DNA of 64,000 nt. Origin: an uncultured Prevotellaceae bacterium. GTDB lineage: Bacteria > Bacteroidota > Bacteroidia > Bacteroidales > Bacteroidaceae. The stretch lies in the NCBI GenBank assembly GCA_900315075.1, contig OMXV01000022.1, positions 1 to 64,000 on the forward strand, written 5' to 3'. The notes beneath the pieces were generated by a model. The model ran no database searches, was not told where the DNA came from, and was given only the letters and a program-made list of their open reading frames with translations. Position 1 is the first letter of the stretch. Each line of letters starts with the position of its first letter. A program made the position numbers and the translations under genes. Below, piece after piece: positions 52,363-60,737 of the stretch.

Positions 52363-52818
52363 ATGGAAGCAAAAAAATCGATTGAGGCACTACAGTTCTT
52401 CGCAACAGGACTGACTGAAGGTGCATTGGTACACAAGTTGCAAGGTCAGATTTTCAAGGCTCAGGGCTTTGAGAAGTTAGGACAGAAGTATATCGACCAT
52501 TTCAACGAAGAAATGGCATGGGTGGAGAAGTTCGTGGAACGCATCCTCGACCTCGGCGGTGAAATAAAGTTTGATGGAGCCAAGAGCCGTGAGCTCATCT
52601 GCGACCCAGTGGAGTACATCAAGGCCGACCTTGATATTCAGAAAGCAGGCGTAGACTTGCTCTACAAATGTTGTGAGACACTCATCCACGACCCATCGAC
52701 CTACGAAATCATGGTTGCCTATCTGAAGGATGAGGAAGAAGACCTCTATTGGAGCCAGGGAGCATTAGAGGTAATCGACAAGATAGGTCAGCAAAACTGG
52801 CTATTCACACAACTTTAA
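52363..52818 (+). CDS. Bacterioferritin-like protein with altered di-iron site
   Basis: This 151-residue four-helix-bundle protein aligns along its length with bacterioferritin (Bfr): helix A LTEGALVHKLQGQIFKAQGF, helix B FNEEMAWVEKFVERIL, helix D KDEEEDLYWSQGALEVI, then IGQQNWL. Compared with E. coli Bfr as I recall it, E51 (here E50) and the haem-ligand Met (M51) are kept. The His ligand of helix B is replaced by Trp (W53), the Glu of helix C by Gln (Q93), and the His of helix D by Asp (D127). The ferroxidase centre therefore seems not to bind two irons in the usual way. It could be a haem-binding or iron-storage protein of a divergent type. It is upstream of a radical SAM gene (66 bp gap) and an MBL-fold gene. 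Confidence 0.75.
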   Translation: MEAKKSIEALQFFATGLTEGALVHKLQGQIFKAQGFEKLGQKYIDHFNEEMAWVEKFVERILDLGGEIKFDGAKSRELICDPVEYIKADLDIQKAGVDLLYKCCETLIHDPSTYEIMVAYLKDEEEDLYWSQGALEVIDKIGQQNWLFTQL

Positions 52819-52884
52819 AAATATTAGGTCAACTGAAAAGAGGTGGAAGCGGGTTAGCACTGCTTCTACCTCCAATAATCATTT

Positions 52885-54006
52885 ATGGACAAACAGAAGC
52901 AACAAGACTTGGCAGCCTATATGAACGGTAGCATCCGCAACATCATGGCTAAAGCCTACAAGAACGTGCTGAGCAATCCTCGTGAAGCTAAATTTGCCTA
53001 CAGGATGCAACGGCTGTTTGAAAAAACGGAGAAACGCCGCCTCAAGGTGCTTGAGGAAGAGGGGCTGGAAGTGCCGCCATTCCTTATCAGCAGCATCTCG
53101 ACCATCTGCAACCTTCATTGCAAAGGCTGCTATGCCCGCAGCAACGGTATTGCCGAAGACGCTGAAGCAGATCGCAAACAGACACTTACCCCACAACAGT
53201 GGCGTGACATCTTCTCCGAAGCCGCATCGTTAGGCATCAACTTCTCACTCTTGGCTGGTGGCGAACCCATGATGCGCAAGGACATTCTGGAGGCTGTCAG
53301 CGAAGTGGACGACATGATATTTCCAATTTTCACCAACGGTACACTCATAGGTCCTACTTATGTTGAGTTTTTACGCAAGCGGCTCAATCTCGTGCCTATC
53401 ATCAGTATCGAGGGAACGGCCATTGGCACCGACGAGCGCCGTGGACAAGGCGTATTCCACAGAGCCATGCAGTCGATAGAACTATTGAAGCAAGAAAAAC
53501 TGTTCTTCGGTACCAGCATCACCGTGACAACAGAGAATCTGACATTAGTGACATCACGAGACTTCATCGACCAACTACGTTCCTATGGCTGCAAGATTGT
53601 TTTCTTCATCGAGTATGTCCCCACTGAGCCAGGCACGGAACACCTGGCATTTACCGACGAGCATGTGGTGCAAATGGAAACCATTTTAGAAGAACGTCGC
53701 ACCAACTATGCAGACATTATTTTCCTCTCATTCCCCGGCGATGAGAAAGCTCTGGGTGGCTGTCTGGCATCAGGACGTGGCTTTTTCCATATCGGCCCTG
53801 ACGGTTCTGCGGAGCCATGCCCATTCTCTCCCTTCAGCGACAGCAACGTGGCAGAACTGGGTTTGCGCAAGGCTTTGCAATCGCCCTTGTTCCGCCAAAT
53901 TCGTGCTGCCCGTGCCCTTGGTTGGGAGCATACTGGCGGCTGTACGCTCTTTGAACATCGCGATGAAATAGAAAGGATGATTATCAATAAACAAACTACA
54001 CAATGA
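52885..54006 (+). CDS. Radical SAM protein with C-terminal Cys-rich region
   Basis: This 373-residue cytoplasmic enzyme has the radical SAM motif CNLHCKGC (C-x3-C-x2-C) near residue 75, just after STI, followed by YARSNG. The GGEP motif is at SLLAGGEPMMRKDI, and ITVTTENL and IVFFIEYVP continue the barrel. The C-terminal part has further Cys residues in GGCLASGRGFFHIGPDG, EPCPFSPF and GGCTLF, which resembles a SPASM-type auxiliary Fe-S region. The N-terminal 60 residues are a helical domain. The reaction cannot be read. It lies between the bacterioferritin-like and MBL-fold genes in the same direction, with a 28-bp gap to the latter. Confidence 0.85.
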   Translation: MDKQKQQDLAAYMNGSIRNIMAKAYKNVLSNPREAKFAYRMQRLFEKTEKRRLKVLEEEGLEVPPFLISSISTICNLHCKGCYARSNGIAEDAEADRKQTLTPQQWRDIFSEAASLGINFSLLAGGEPMMRKDILEAVSEVDDMIFPIFTNGTLIGPTYVEFLRKRLNLVPIISIEGTAIGTDERRGQGVFHRAMQSIELLKQEKLFFGTSITVTTENLTLVTSRDFIDQLRSYGCKIVFFIEYVPTEPGTEHLAFTDEHVVQMETILEERRTNYADIIFLSFPGDEKALGGCLASGRGFFHIGPDGSAEPCPFSPFSDSNVAELGLRKALQSPLFRQIRAARALGWEHTGGCTLFEHRDEIERMIINKQTTQ

Positions 54007-54034
54007 CAATAGCAACAATCTAATTAATTTAACT

Positions 54035-54781
54035 ATGGAAATAAAAGCAATTCTTATGTTCGATGGTGGTTTCATGAACCAGCAGTTTGCCTTCGGTGGT
54101 GAAGAGGGCAAGGATAAATATGACGAGCAAATCATCTACCGCAGCAGTCTTCAAAACTTCCTCATCGATACAGGCGACGAGGTCATCCTCGTCGATACAG
54201 GATTCAAGACTGGTTTTGCCGCACCCACCAAGAAGTTAGGTGCTCCACTATATATGGGCGAGAAAGTGGCCGATTATATAGATGCGTTTTCAGCCACAGG
54301 CTACAAGCCAGAGCAGGTAACAAAAATCCTCATCACCCACAAACACCCAGACCATACTGCGGCACTGGAATACTTTCCCAATGCCAAGGTATATATATCT
54401 CCCGAGGATGCCGACGCGATGAAACTGGAAGGTAATAACATCATCCGAGCCCAATATGGCAAATCTTTCAAGAACTTCCCTAATGCGCAGCAAGTAGCTG
54501 ATGGCATCTGGTTTATCGAGGCCAAGGGTCACACTAAAGGAAACAGCATCATCATAGCTGAGAATGATGACCTTTACTATATGTTTCATGGTGATGTGAC
54601 CTATTGTGACGCTGCCCTAAAGGCCAACAAGTTGAGCATCGTCTTCGAAGATAAAGACGCCGCCCGACAGACACTCGACCGTGTGCGCCAATTCATCAAG
54701 GATAATCCCACCGTCTATCTCTCCACTCACTGCCCCGAGGGTTATGAGAACCTGGAAATGAAACGGGTGATGAAACTTTAA
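54035..54781 (+). CDS. MBL-fold metallo-hydrolase
   Basis: This 248-residue cytoplasmic protein has the metallo-beta-lactamase signature ITHKHPDHTAAL (H-x-H-x-D-H) near residue 103. Other metal ligands are the His in AKGHTKGNSII, the Asp in YMFHGDVTYCD and the His in YLSTHCPEGY. The arrangement is that of lactonase-like MBL hydrolases with two zinc or iron ions. The substrate is not evident. It is the last gene of the ferritin-like, radical SAM, MBL run and is followed by a terminator-like hairpin at 54829-54890. Confidence 0.85.
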   Translation: MEIKAILMFDGGFMNQQFAFGGEEGKDKYDEQIIYRSSLQNFLIDTGDEVILVDTGFKTGFAAPTKKLGAPLYMGEKVADYIDAFSATGYKPEQVTKILITHKHPDHTAALEYFPNAKVYISPEDADAMKLEGNNIIRAQYGKSFKNFPNAQQVADGIWFIEAKGHTKGNSIIIAENDDLYYMFHGDVTYCDAALKANKLSIVFEDKDAARQTLDRVRQFIKDNPTVYLSTHCPEGYENLEMKRVMKL

Positions 54782-54828
54782 GGAAGATTTACACCAAATA
54801 TAGAAGAATATCTTTACAAATCAGACAA

Positions 54829-54890
54829 TGAGTCCACTTGAAAAAAGCTCTCCAGCTAATCAAAAAATCAAGTGGACTCAGACTATTTTT
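54829..54890 (+). terminator. Perfect 13-bp inverted repeat with a 26-base loop and T-run
   Basis: TGAGTCCACTTGA (54829-54841) is exactly complementary to TCAAGTGGACTCA (54868-54880), followed by GACTATTTTT. The loop is unusually large and contains AGCTCTCCAGCT, itself nearly palindromic. It probably terminates the MBL gene, 48 bp after its stop. Confidence 0.6.
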
Positions 54891-55053
54891 GTCATACCAC
54901 ACAAGGACTATCTTATTAATTAAACTTTTTTCATTATAATTTGAATGCCTTAGTCGTAAAAGAAGGAAATGATAGATTAGCAGATAATTAATGAAAAAAT
55001 ATGAAAATTTCACCTCATTATAACAAAAATAATCATATTTCTAAATAAAAGCG

Positions 55054-55061
55054 TACCTTTG
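55054..55061 (+). promoter_or_regulatory. -7 element of tcdA
   Basis: TACCTTTG, 18 bp before the ATG at 55080. The -33 TTTG is not clear. It overlaps the in-frame start candidate at 55059, which makes 55080 the better start. Confidence 0.5.
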
Positions 55062-55079
55062 TGCACAAAAAGGAAAAGA

Positions 55080-55916
55080 ATGGCTATAGAAATACGACAA
55101 ACAGACAAGCGTGGTTCTGGAATACCCCCCATATTCAGACGTTCAGAGTTATTGGTGGGCAGCGAAACAATGGAGCGCATTTCCCAGAAGCGGATAATCA
55201 TTTTTGGCGTTGGTGGCGTAGGTTCGTGGTGCGCAGAGAGTTTAATACGCAGTGGCATCAGATTTTTGACGATTGTAGATAGCGATCGTGTGTGCATTAC
55301 AAACATCAATCGCCAACTAATGGCTACGACAAAGACCGTAGGACAAGTAAAGGTAGAAGCATTGAAGGAACGTCTGCTCACTATCAACCCAAAGGCTGAG
55401 ATAACGGCACTGCAGAAGATTTTTACGCAAGAGACAGCAGAGGATTTTGCCCTCTGCGATTACGACTATATCATTGATGCTATCGACTCACTGAAGGACA
55501 AGGCACTGCTTATCCTTATGGCCTGCCGCACCAAGGCCAAGTTTTTTTCATCGATGGGTGCAGCATTGAAGATGGACCCAACACGTATCAAAGTGACGGA
55601 GTTTTGGAAAGTGCAGGGCGACCCGTTGGCACGAGCATTAAGAAGGAAATTCAAATCCCAGGGACTGTTGCCCAAACGTAAGTTCCAGTGTGTATATAGT
55701 GACGAACTACTAACCAACCGTGGCCATAATACTACCTGTGGAACAGAGCAATGCGTTTGCCCAAAGACACAGTCGGGTCCTGGCGACCCATCACTTCTGA
55801 ATCATGAGTGGTGTTCTGTAAAGGCACAGATTAATGGCACGATGGCACACATCACTGCCATTTTCGGCTTTATGCTTGCCGGTCTGGTATTAGAAGATAT
55901 CAACAAGAATCAATAG
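55080..55916 (+). CDS. tcdA: tRNA threonylcarbamoyladenosine dehydratase
   Basis: This 278-residue E1-like (ThiF fold) enzyme uses ATP to cyclise t6A37 to ct6A in tRNAs. The nucleotide-binding glycine motif RIIIFGVGGVGSWCAESLIR is near residue 36. The acidic second strand VDSDRVCITNINRQ and the IDAIDSLKDKALL block agree with the TcdA/CsdL family, as does a Cys pair at TTCGTEQCVC in the C-terminal part. The length is close to E. coli TcdA (268). The start is set by the promoter at 55054-55061. It is flanked by the MBL terminator and the large outer-membrane protein gene, without an operon. Confidence 0.9.
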   Translation: MAIEIRQTDKRGSGIPPIFRRSELLVGSETMERISQKRIIIFGVGGVGSWCAESLIRSGIRFLTIVDSDRVCITNINRQLMATTKTVGQVKVEALKERLLTINPKAEITALQKIFTQETAEDFALCDYDYIIDAIDSLKDKALLILMACRTKAKFFSSMGAALKMDPTRIKVTEFWKVQGDPLARALRRKFKSQGLLPKRKFQCVYSDELLTNRGHNTTCGTEQCVCPKTQSGPGDPSLLNHEWCSVKAQINGTMAHITAIFGFMLAGLVLEDINKNQ

Positions 55917-56066
55917 CATGATGTTCTTGCGGCATGTATTATTTTTATGATATAAAAGCGAAAAGACAAAAGCCAAGAATTATTGTATTTCAGATTAAAC
56001 TAAGCCCATTTTATTTCATCTAAAAACAAAAGATTTACTTCAACAAACAAAAAAAAACGCTCTCAG

Positions 56067-59000
56067 ATGAAGCCCCACTTATATTCAGCATTGTTTTTCA
56101 TGACCATGCTGATATTTTCCGTTGTTCCCGCCTCCGCTCAAGATGCGGCTATTACTGGCCGTGTGTTAGACCAAGAGAGTCATGAAACCCTCCCTCATGC
56201 TACCCTCCAACTTTACCGTCTCACCAATAATGCTCAACGCCAAGACACCACCCTTGTGGAAGGAGTGCAGACCGACGATGAAGGCAATTTCACTTTCCCC
56301 AATGTGGCAAATGGACAATATCTGCTCAAGGTCAGTTTCATAGGCTATGAAGGAATCAACCGCACGCTGCGTAAGACAAGGGTTCCCATCACCTTAGGCG
56401 ACCTCACAATGAAACCGAATGCCAAACTGCTGGATGAGACTGTGGTAACGGCTAACATCCCAAAGATGGTAGTAAAAGACGACACTCTCGTCTATAATGC
56501 CGATGCCTTCCGCGTGCCCGAAGGTTCGGTCATCGAGGCTTTGGTGGAAGCGCTCCCCGGTGCAAAGATAGATGAAAACGGAGGCGTCACCATCAATGGA
56601 AAGAATGTGAAACGTTTCAAGATGGATGGGCGCGATTATATGACGGGTAATAACGATGCTGTGATGAAAAACCTGCCTTCTTACGTCATCGACCAAGTGA
56701 AGGCATACGAAGAGAAGAGCGACCTATCTCAGCTCACTGGCATAGATGATGGTAACGAGGATTTCGTTCTTGAATTTGTGACGAAGCGCAGTGCTCGCAA
56801 CGGACTACAAATGAACCCCGACTTGGGATTAGGTACCGATCATCGCTACGGCATACGTTTGACAGCGATGAAACCATTTGGAGCTGTACGTTATACATTC
56901 ATGGGAAATGCGAACAACGTGAACGACCGTAACTTCACCGGACGTGGCGGACGTGGGCGTGGCAACAACAATGGTCAACGCCACACGAAAACCACTGCCC
57001 TTGATGCAAGTTATGAAAACGGCCAGAAACTGAAGATGAGCGGTCGCATCACATGGAGTCACAACAACACTGACAACTGGAGCCGCACAGGGTCAGAATC
57101 CTTTGTCAACACACGTGGTGGTGCTTTCTCTAACAGTATTAGCCAAAGTTACTCACGCGCTAACAATTGGACAGGCAACATGAACCTACAATGGCAGATT
57201 GACTCGTTGACCAACCTTTCCTTCCGCCCCAACTTCAACATTTCTGTCAACGACAATCGCAACCATTCCACTTCGGCCTCTTTTAATGCAAATCCATTCG
57301 ACTATACCACTAATCCGCTCGACGAGACAGAGATGGATATGATGGATGACCAGAATCTCATCGTAAACAATCGTATCAATAAGTCGATGAGTTATGGCAC
57401 TAACCAAAACATCAGCAGCCAATTACAAGTTTTCCGTCGTCTAAACCGTCGCGGTCGAAACATGACTATCAATGCCAACATAGACTACCGCAATGGCAGC
57501 AACAAAAATGCCAACCTATCGGCCGTCCACCTATACCAAACCACCAACCACGAAGGCAATGACTCCACCTACCAGACCAATCGTTATAGCAAAAGCCCCT
57601 CCAACAATTTCTCTTTCACCACAGGTTTCTCCTACACAGAACCCCTTCTAATTTTCCAGTCGAAACCCCGACAAGAAGAAAACGGCCCCGGAGGAAACTC
57701 TTTTGGCAGTCGCAGGATGGGAAGTGGACAAGGCGGTCTTCAAGGTTTGTTCCTTCAAACCAACTACCGCTTCCGCTATAACCATCAGAAGAGCGACCCG
57801 CAAACCTACGACTTCCCTGACTACACCGATGAAGAATTCAACGACGTGCTGAGGCAATACCGCGATTGGACAAGGCTTTTTGGTTATCTGAATAACCCCT
57901 ATGAGAGTTATCTCTCTGACGAACTCAGCCGTTACTCGGAACGCACGGAACGAGAGCACAACATCGACGTACAGTTGCGCTATGTCAGGGAAAAGCTGAA
58001 TATGAATATTGGTGTTTCCATCCAGCCACAGCGTTCACATTTCATCCAGCAATACCTTGGCATACCAGTGGATACTATCAGGACAGTGACCAGCTTCACG
58101 CCAACCCTCAACCTCCGCTATCGCTTCAACCGCCAAACCAACCTCAACGTGACTTATAGGGGCAACACATCGCAACCCTCCATCACCCAACTACTCAACA
58201 TCTACGACGATACCAACCCACTCTCCATCACCATGGGTAACCCGGGGCTGAAGCCCTCACTCACGAACAACCTTAACGTGAACTTCCAAAAACAAAGGTC
58301 GCCCAAATACCGCCCAGACACTCTCGGTATGAATGTTCCCGTCAACCAACGTCACTGGAGTTATAGTGTCAATGGCAGTTTACAACGCACACATAACTCC
58401 ATTGGCAACGTAGTAACCTACAATGAAGAAACAGGTGGTCGTATCAGCCGTCCAGAAAACATAAATGGTAATTGGAACGCCAATGGAGGTGCTACTTTCA
58501 ACATTGCCCTTGACACCCTCAATCGTTGGGATTTCAGCGGGTCACTCCGAGGCAGCTACAACCACCATGTAGCATATGTTAACCTCAATCGCACGGCTAT
58601 TCCCGATCGCAACATCACCCACACCTATAATCTTTCGCCGCAAGTGTCGCTCAGCTTTAGAAATAGGTGGCTCAACGTGTCCGCCAACTATAACACCACT
58701 TATGCACGCACACACAATCGTCTGCAAGCTTCCAACAACCTAACCACATGGAATCACTTCTATGGTGCTAACGCTAAAATCACTTTCCCATGGGGTACAA
58801 ATCTCTCTACCGACATCCACATGAATAGCAAACGAGGTTACAGCGACCAGACACTCAATACCAACGAATTGCTATGGAACGCACAAATATCACATAGTTT
58901 TCTGCGTGGCAAGCCACTCACTGTCATGCTACAATGGTATGACATTCTGAGACAGCAATCCACATTCTCACGCACCGTGAATGCCAACGGATGGACCGAC

Positions 59001-59189
59001 CGCGAAGTGAATGCCATCACTTCTTACGCCATGATCCATGTCAGCTATCGCTACAATATGTTCGGCAATGGACGAGGAGGCCAAGGTGGAGGTCAGGGTG
59101 GAAGAGGAGAAAGAAGTGGAAGAGGTGGCTTCGGTGGAAGAGGCGGCTTCGGCGGAGGTGGTGGCTTTGGTGGAGGGGGTGGCTTCTAA
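56067..59189 (+). CDS. Large outer-membrane beta-barrel protein with Gly/Arg-rich tail
   Basis: The 1040-residue protein has a signal peptide ending ASAQ. Next comes a carboxypeptidase-regulatory-like domain (ITGRVLDQESHETLPHATLQ, then FTFPNVANGQYLLKVSFIGY) and a plug-like region (VVTANIPKMVVKDDTLVYNA, DGRDYMTGNNDAVMKN). A long barrel of the TonB-receptor-like/outer membrane beta-barrel (OMP_b-brl_3) type follows. The visible plug has no TonB box I can identify. The chain ends with about 40 residues of Gly/Arg repeats (RGGQGGGQGGRGERSGRG, then FGGRGGFGGGGGF). Another Gly-rich run, RGGRGRGNNNG, occurs near residue 297. The Gly-rich end comes after the last barrel strand (VSYRYNMFGN), so it should lie in the periplasm or outside. 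Substrate unknown. Confidence 0.85.
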   Translation: MKPHLYSALFFMTMLIFSVVPASAQDAAITGRVLDQESHETLPHATLQLYRLTNNAQRQDTTLVEGVQTDDEGNFTFPNVANGQYLLKVSFIGYEGINRTLRKTRVPITLGDLTMKPNAKLLDETVVTANIPKMVVKDDTLVYNADAFRVPEGSVIEALVEALPGAKIDENGGVTINGKNVKRFKMDGRDYMTGNNDAVMKNLPSYVIDQVKAYEEKSDLSQLTGIDDGNEDFVLEFVTKRSARNGLQMNPDLGLGTDHRYGIRLTAMKPFGAVRYTFMGNANNVNDRNFTGRGGRGRGNNNGQRHTKTTALDASYENGQKLKMSGRITWSHNNTDNWSRTGSESFVNTRGGAFSNSISQSYSRANNWTGNMNLQWQIDSLTNLSFRPNFNISVNDNRNHSTSASFNANPFDYTTNPLDETEMDMMDDQNLIVNNRINKSMSYGTNQNISSQLQVFRRLNRRGRNMTINANIDYRNGSNKNANLSAVHLYQTTNHEGNDSTYQTNRYSKSPSNNFSFTTGFSYTEPLLIFQSKPRQEENGPGGNSFGSRRMGSGQGGLQGLFLQTNYRFRYNHQKSDPQTYDFPDYTDEEFNDVLRQYRDWTRLFGYLNNPYESYLSDELSRYSERTEREHNIDVQLRYVREKLNMNIGVSIQPQRSHFIQQYLGIPVDTIRTVTSFTPTLNLRYRFNRQTNLNVTYRGNTSQPSITQLLNIYDDTNPLSITMGNPGLKPSLTNNLNVNFQKQRSPKYRPDTLGMNVPVNQRHWSYSVNGSLQRTHNSIGNVVTYNEETGGRISRPENINGNWNANGGATFNIALDTLNRWDFSGSLRGSYNHHVAYVNLNRTAIPDRNITHTYNLSPQVSLSFRNRWLNVSANYNTTYARTHNRLQASNNLTTWNHFYGANAKITFPWGTNLSTDIHMNSKRGYSDQTLNTNELLWNAQISHSFLRGKPLTVMLQWYDILRQQSTFSRTVNANGWTDREVNAITSYAMIHVSYRYNMFGNGRGGQGGGQGGRGERSGRGGFGGRGGFGGGGGFGGGGGF

Positions 59190-59216
59190 AAAAAGGGCAT
59201 ACATAAAGTATGCCCT
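59187..59216 (-). terminator. Rho-independent terminator of the GH5 gene
   Basis: AGGGCATAC (59194-59202), loop ATAAA, GTATGCCCT (59208-59216). Read on the minus strand this is a 9-bp hairpin followed by seven T residues, 33 bp after the GH5 stop. It overlaps the stop of the convergent barrel gene. Confidence 0.85.
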
Positions 59217-59248
59217 CATAGATAACTTGAATGTCATTTTTGACTCTG

Positions 59249-60406
59249 TTATTTATCTTTTTCCAGTCCTTCTGCAGCCATAAGGAGGTCAACCAATGGT
59301 TTGTCCTTATAGTCATGCTTTTTCTGATCCCAGAATCCGAAATCAGCATCGTAGCACCATGTGGTCCAAGCGATGTCGAACTCGTCGAACACGCTCAACA
59401 TATCCTTGGTCCATTTGTATGCCAATTCTCTATCCACAGGCTCATAGACACCCCATTCGCCACAGAAGAGCTGCAAGTTGTATTTCTTGGCAGCTTCGAT
59501 GGCATCCTTGAAATCCGCCCGAATCCTATCGATGTTCCACACCTCTTTGGTGAACGGCTCTAATTGTGGTTTCAGCGAGTCTGGTGCTGCCTCATAGTCT
59601 TCCTTCGATACAAGTACTCCTGGGTAGTTTACCTTACCCTTATACTTGCCCAATGGTGTCCACCATGCACCATAGTGGGTGAGAATCATAGGATTGTAAT
59701 AATGGAACGAGAGAATGATATTCTTGTCACCCTCGGGCACTTTCAGGTATTTAATCGTCTGATAGCCCTGCCACATATTCGAACCGATGACAAGAGTGCG
59801 CTGCGGCTCACGCTCACGGAGAGCCTTGTGTACTTTCGCCACCAACTGGTTCCATTGCTCGTGATCCTCTGCCACCGGCTCGTTCATGAACTCGTATGCC
59901 ACAGAGTCACAACTATAGCCTTTCAGAACGTCCGACAGTTGATACCACATGTCAATAAGTTGTTGCTGTGCTTCTTCGGAAGTAAAGAGTGTGTTGGCAT
60001 TACCGCCCTCATTGACTGCATTGAAATAATGCGAACGGATGATATGCAGGTCAACTATGGCACGAATATGGTGTTTGCCAGCCAAATTTAGAGCATTGGT
60101 CAGCAAGTCCCATGCCTCGGGCAGTTTGTTTCCCTCCTCATCCCAGAACTGTTCCTCATCGATGGGAATACGTACGAAATCGAACCCTAATTGTTCCAAC
60201 CGTTCAAAGTCATCCTCCTGGATGTGCTCTTTGCGTGCTTCGCCACGTTCTTTTGATTGCGAGAGCCAATGGCTCAAGTTTGTGCCGCGTCTAATGCGGA
60301 AATCGTTCACTTCATTAGTGGTCTCTTTTTCGGTCTTGCTGGTGCAAGCCGTCATAGCCCACATAGTTGTGGCAATGAGTGCCACGAAAATTAAAATTTT
60401 CTTCAT
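59249..60406 (-). CDS. Glycoside hydrolase family 5 lipoprotein
   Basis: The 385-residue lipoprotein has its lipobox at MTAC (residue about 21) followed by a charged tether. The barrel opens RRGTNLSHWLSQSKERG and continues FDFVRIPIDEEQFWDEEG near residue 73. It carries SVAYEFMNEPVAE with the acid/base Glu, then SFHYYNPMILTHYGAWW, then LFCGEWGVYEPVDRELA with the nucleophile Glu, all typical of GH5. Endoglucanase, mannanase or related activity on plant polysaccharide is possible and cannot be chosen by sequence alone. The mature protein is probably anchored at the outer membrane. Its promoter element is at 60475-60482 and its terminator at 59187-59216. Confidence 0.9.
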   Translation of the reverse strand: MKKILIFVALIATTMWAMTACTSKTEKETTNEVNDFRIRRGTNLSHWLSQSKERGEARKEHIQEDDFERLEQLGFDFVRIPIDEEQFWDEEGNKLPEAWDLLTNALNLAGKHHIRAIVDLHIIRSHYFNAVNEGGNANTLFTSEEAQQQLIDMWYQLSDVLKGYSCDSVAYEFMNEPVAEDHEQWNQLVAKVHKALREREPQRTLVIGSNMWQGYQTIKYLKVPEGDKNIILSFHYYNPMILTHYGAWWTPLGKYKGKVNYPGVLVSKEDYEAAPDSLKPQLEPFTKEVWNIDRIRADFKDAIEAAKKYNLQLFCGEWGVYEPVDRELAYKWTKDMLSVFDEFDIAWTTWCYDADFGFWDQKKHDYKDKPLVDLLMAAEGLEKDK

Positions 60407-60474
60407 TTTGTAATTATTTAAGGTGTGTTTAATTAATTATGATTGTTGTAAGGTAGTATGAGGTATTTTCTTTG

Positions 60475-60482
60475 CAAAAATA
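60475..60482 (-). promoter_or_regulatory. -7 element for the GH5 gene
   Basis: TATTTTTG on the minus strand, about 68 bp ahead of the GH5 start. The -33 region is AT-rich with no clear TTTG at the right spacing. Confidence 0.4.
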
Positions 60483-60665
60483 GTACATTTTTTTTTGTAA
60501 TAATTGAAATACGAAGGAAAAAGTTATGTCACACGGCAGAAATAACAAATCTTATGCCCTTTCATGAGGTTTTGAGTAGAACAAGTATAGCCATATAAAA
60601 GTGCATATTTTCCAGATTATGATATTTTTGGGCGAAAAATAATGATGGATTAAAAGAAAAATCAT

Positions 60666-60673
60666 TATTTTTG
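60666..60673 (+). promoter_or_regulatory. -7 element for the PL10-CE8 gene
   Basis: TATTTTTG, 64 bp before the ATG at 60738. The 330-base divergent region between GH5 and this gene holds only these promoter elements and AT-rich sequence. Confidence 0.45.
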
Positions 60674-60737
60674 CAACTGAAAGAAAACAAACTGATTGAT
60701 TACACTACTATAAAAACTACTGCTATATATTACGATT

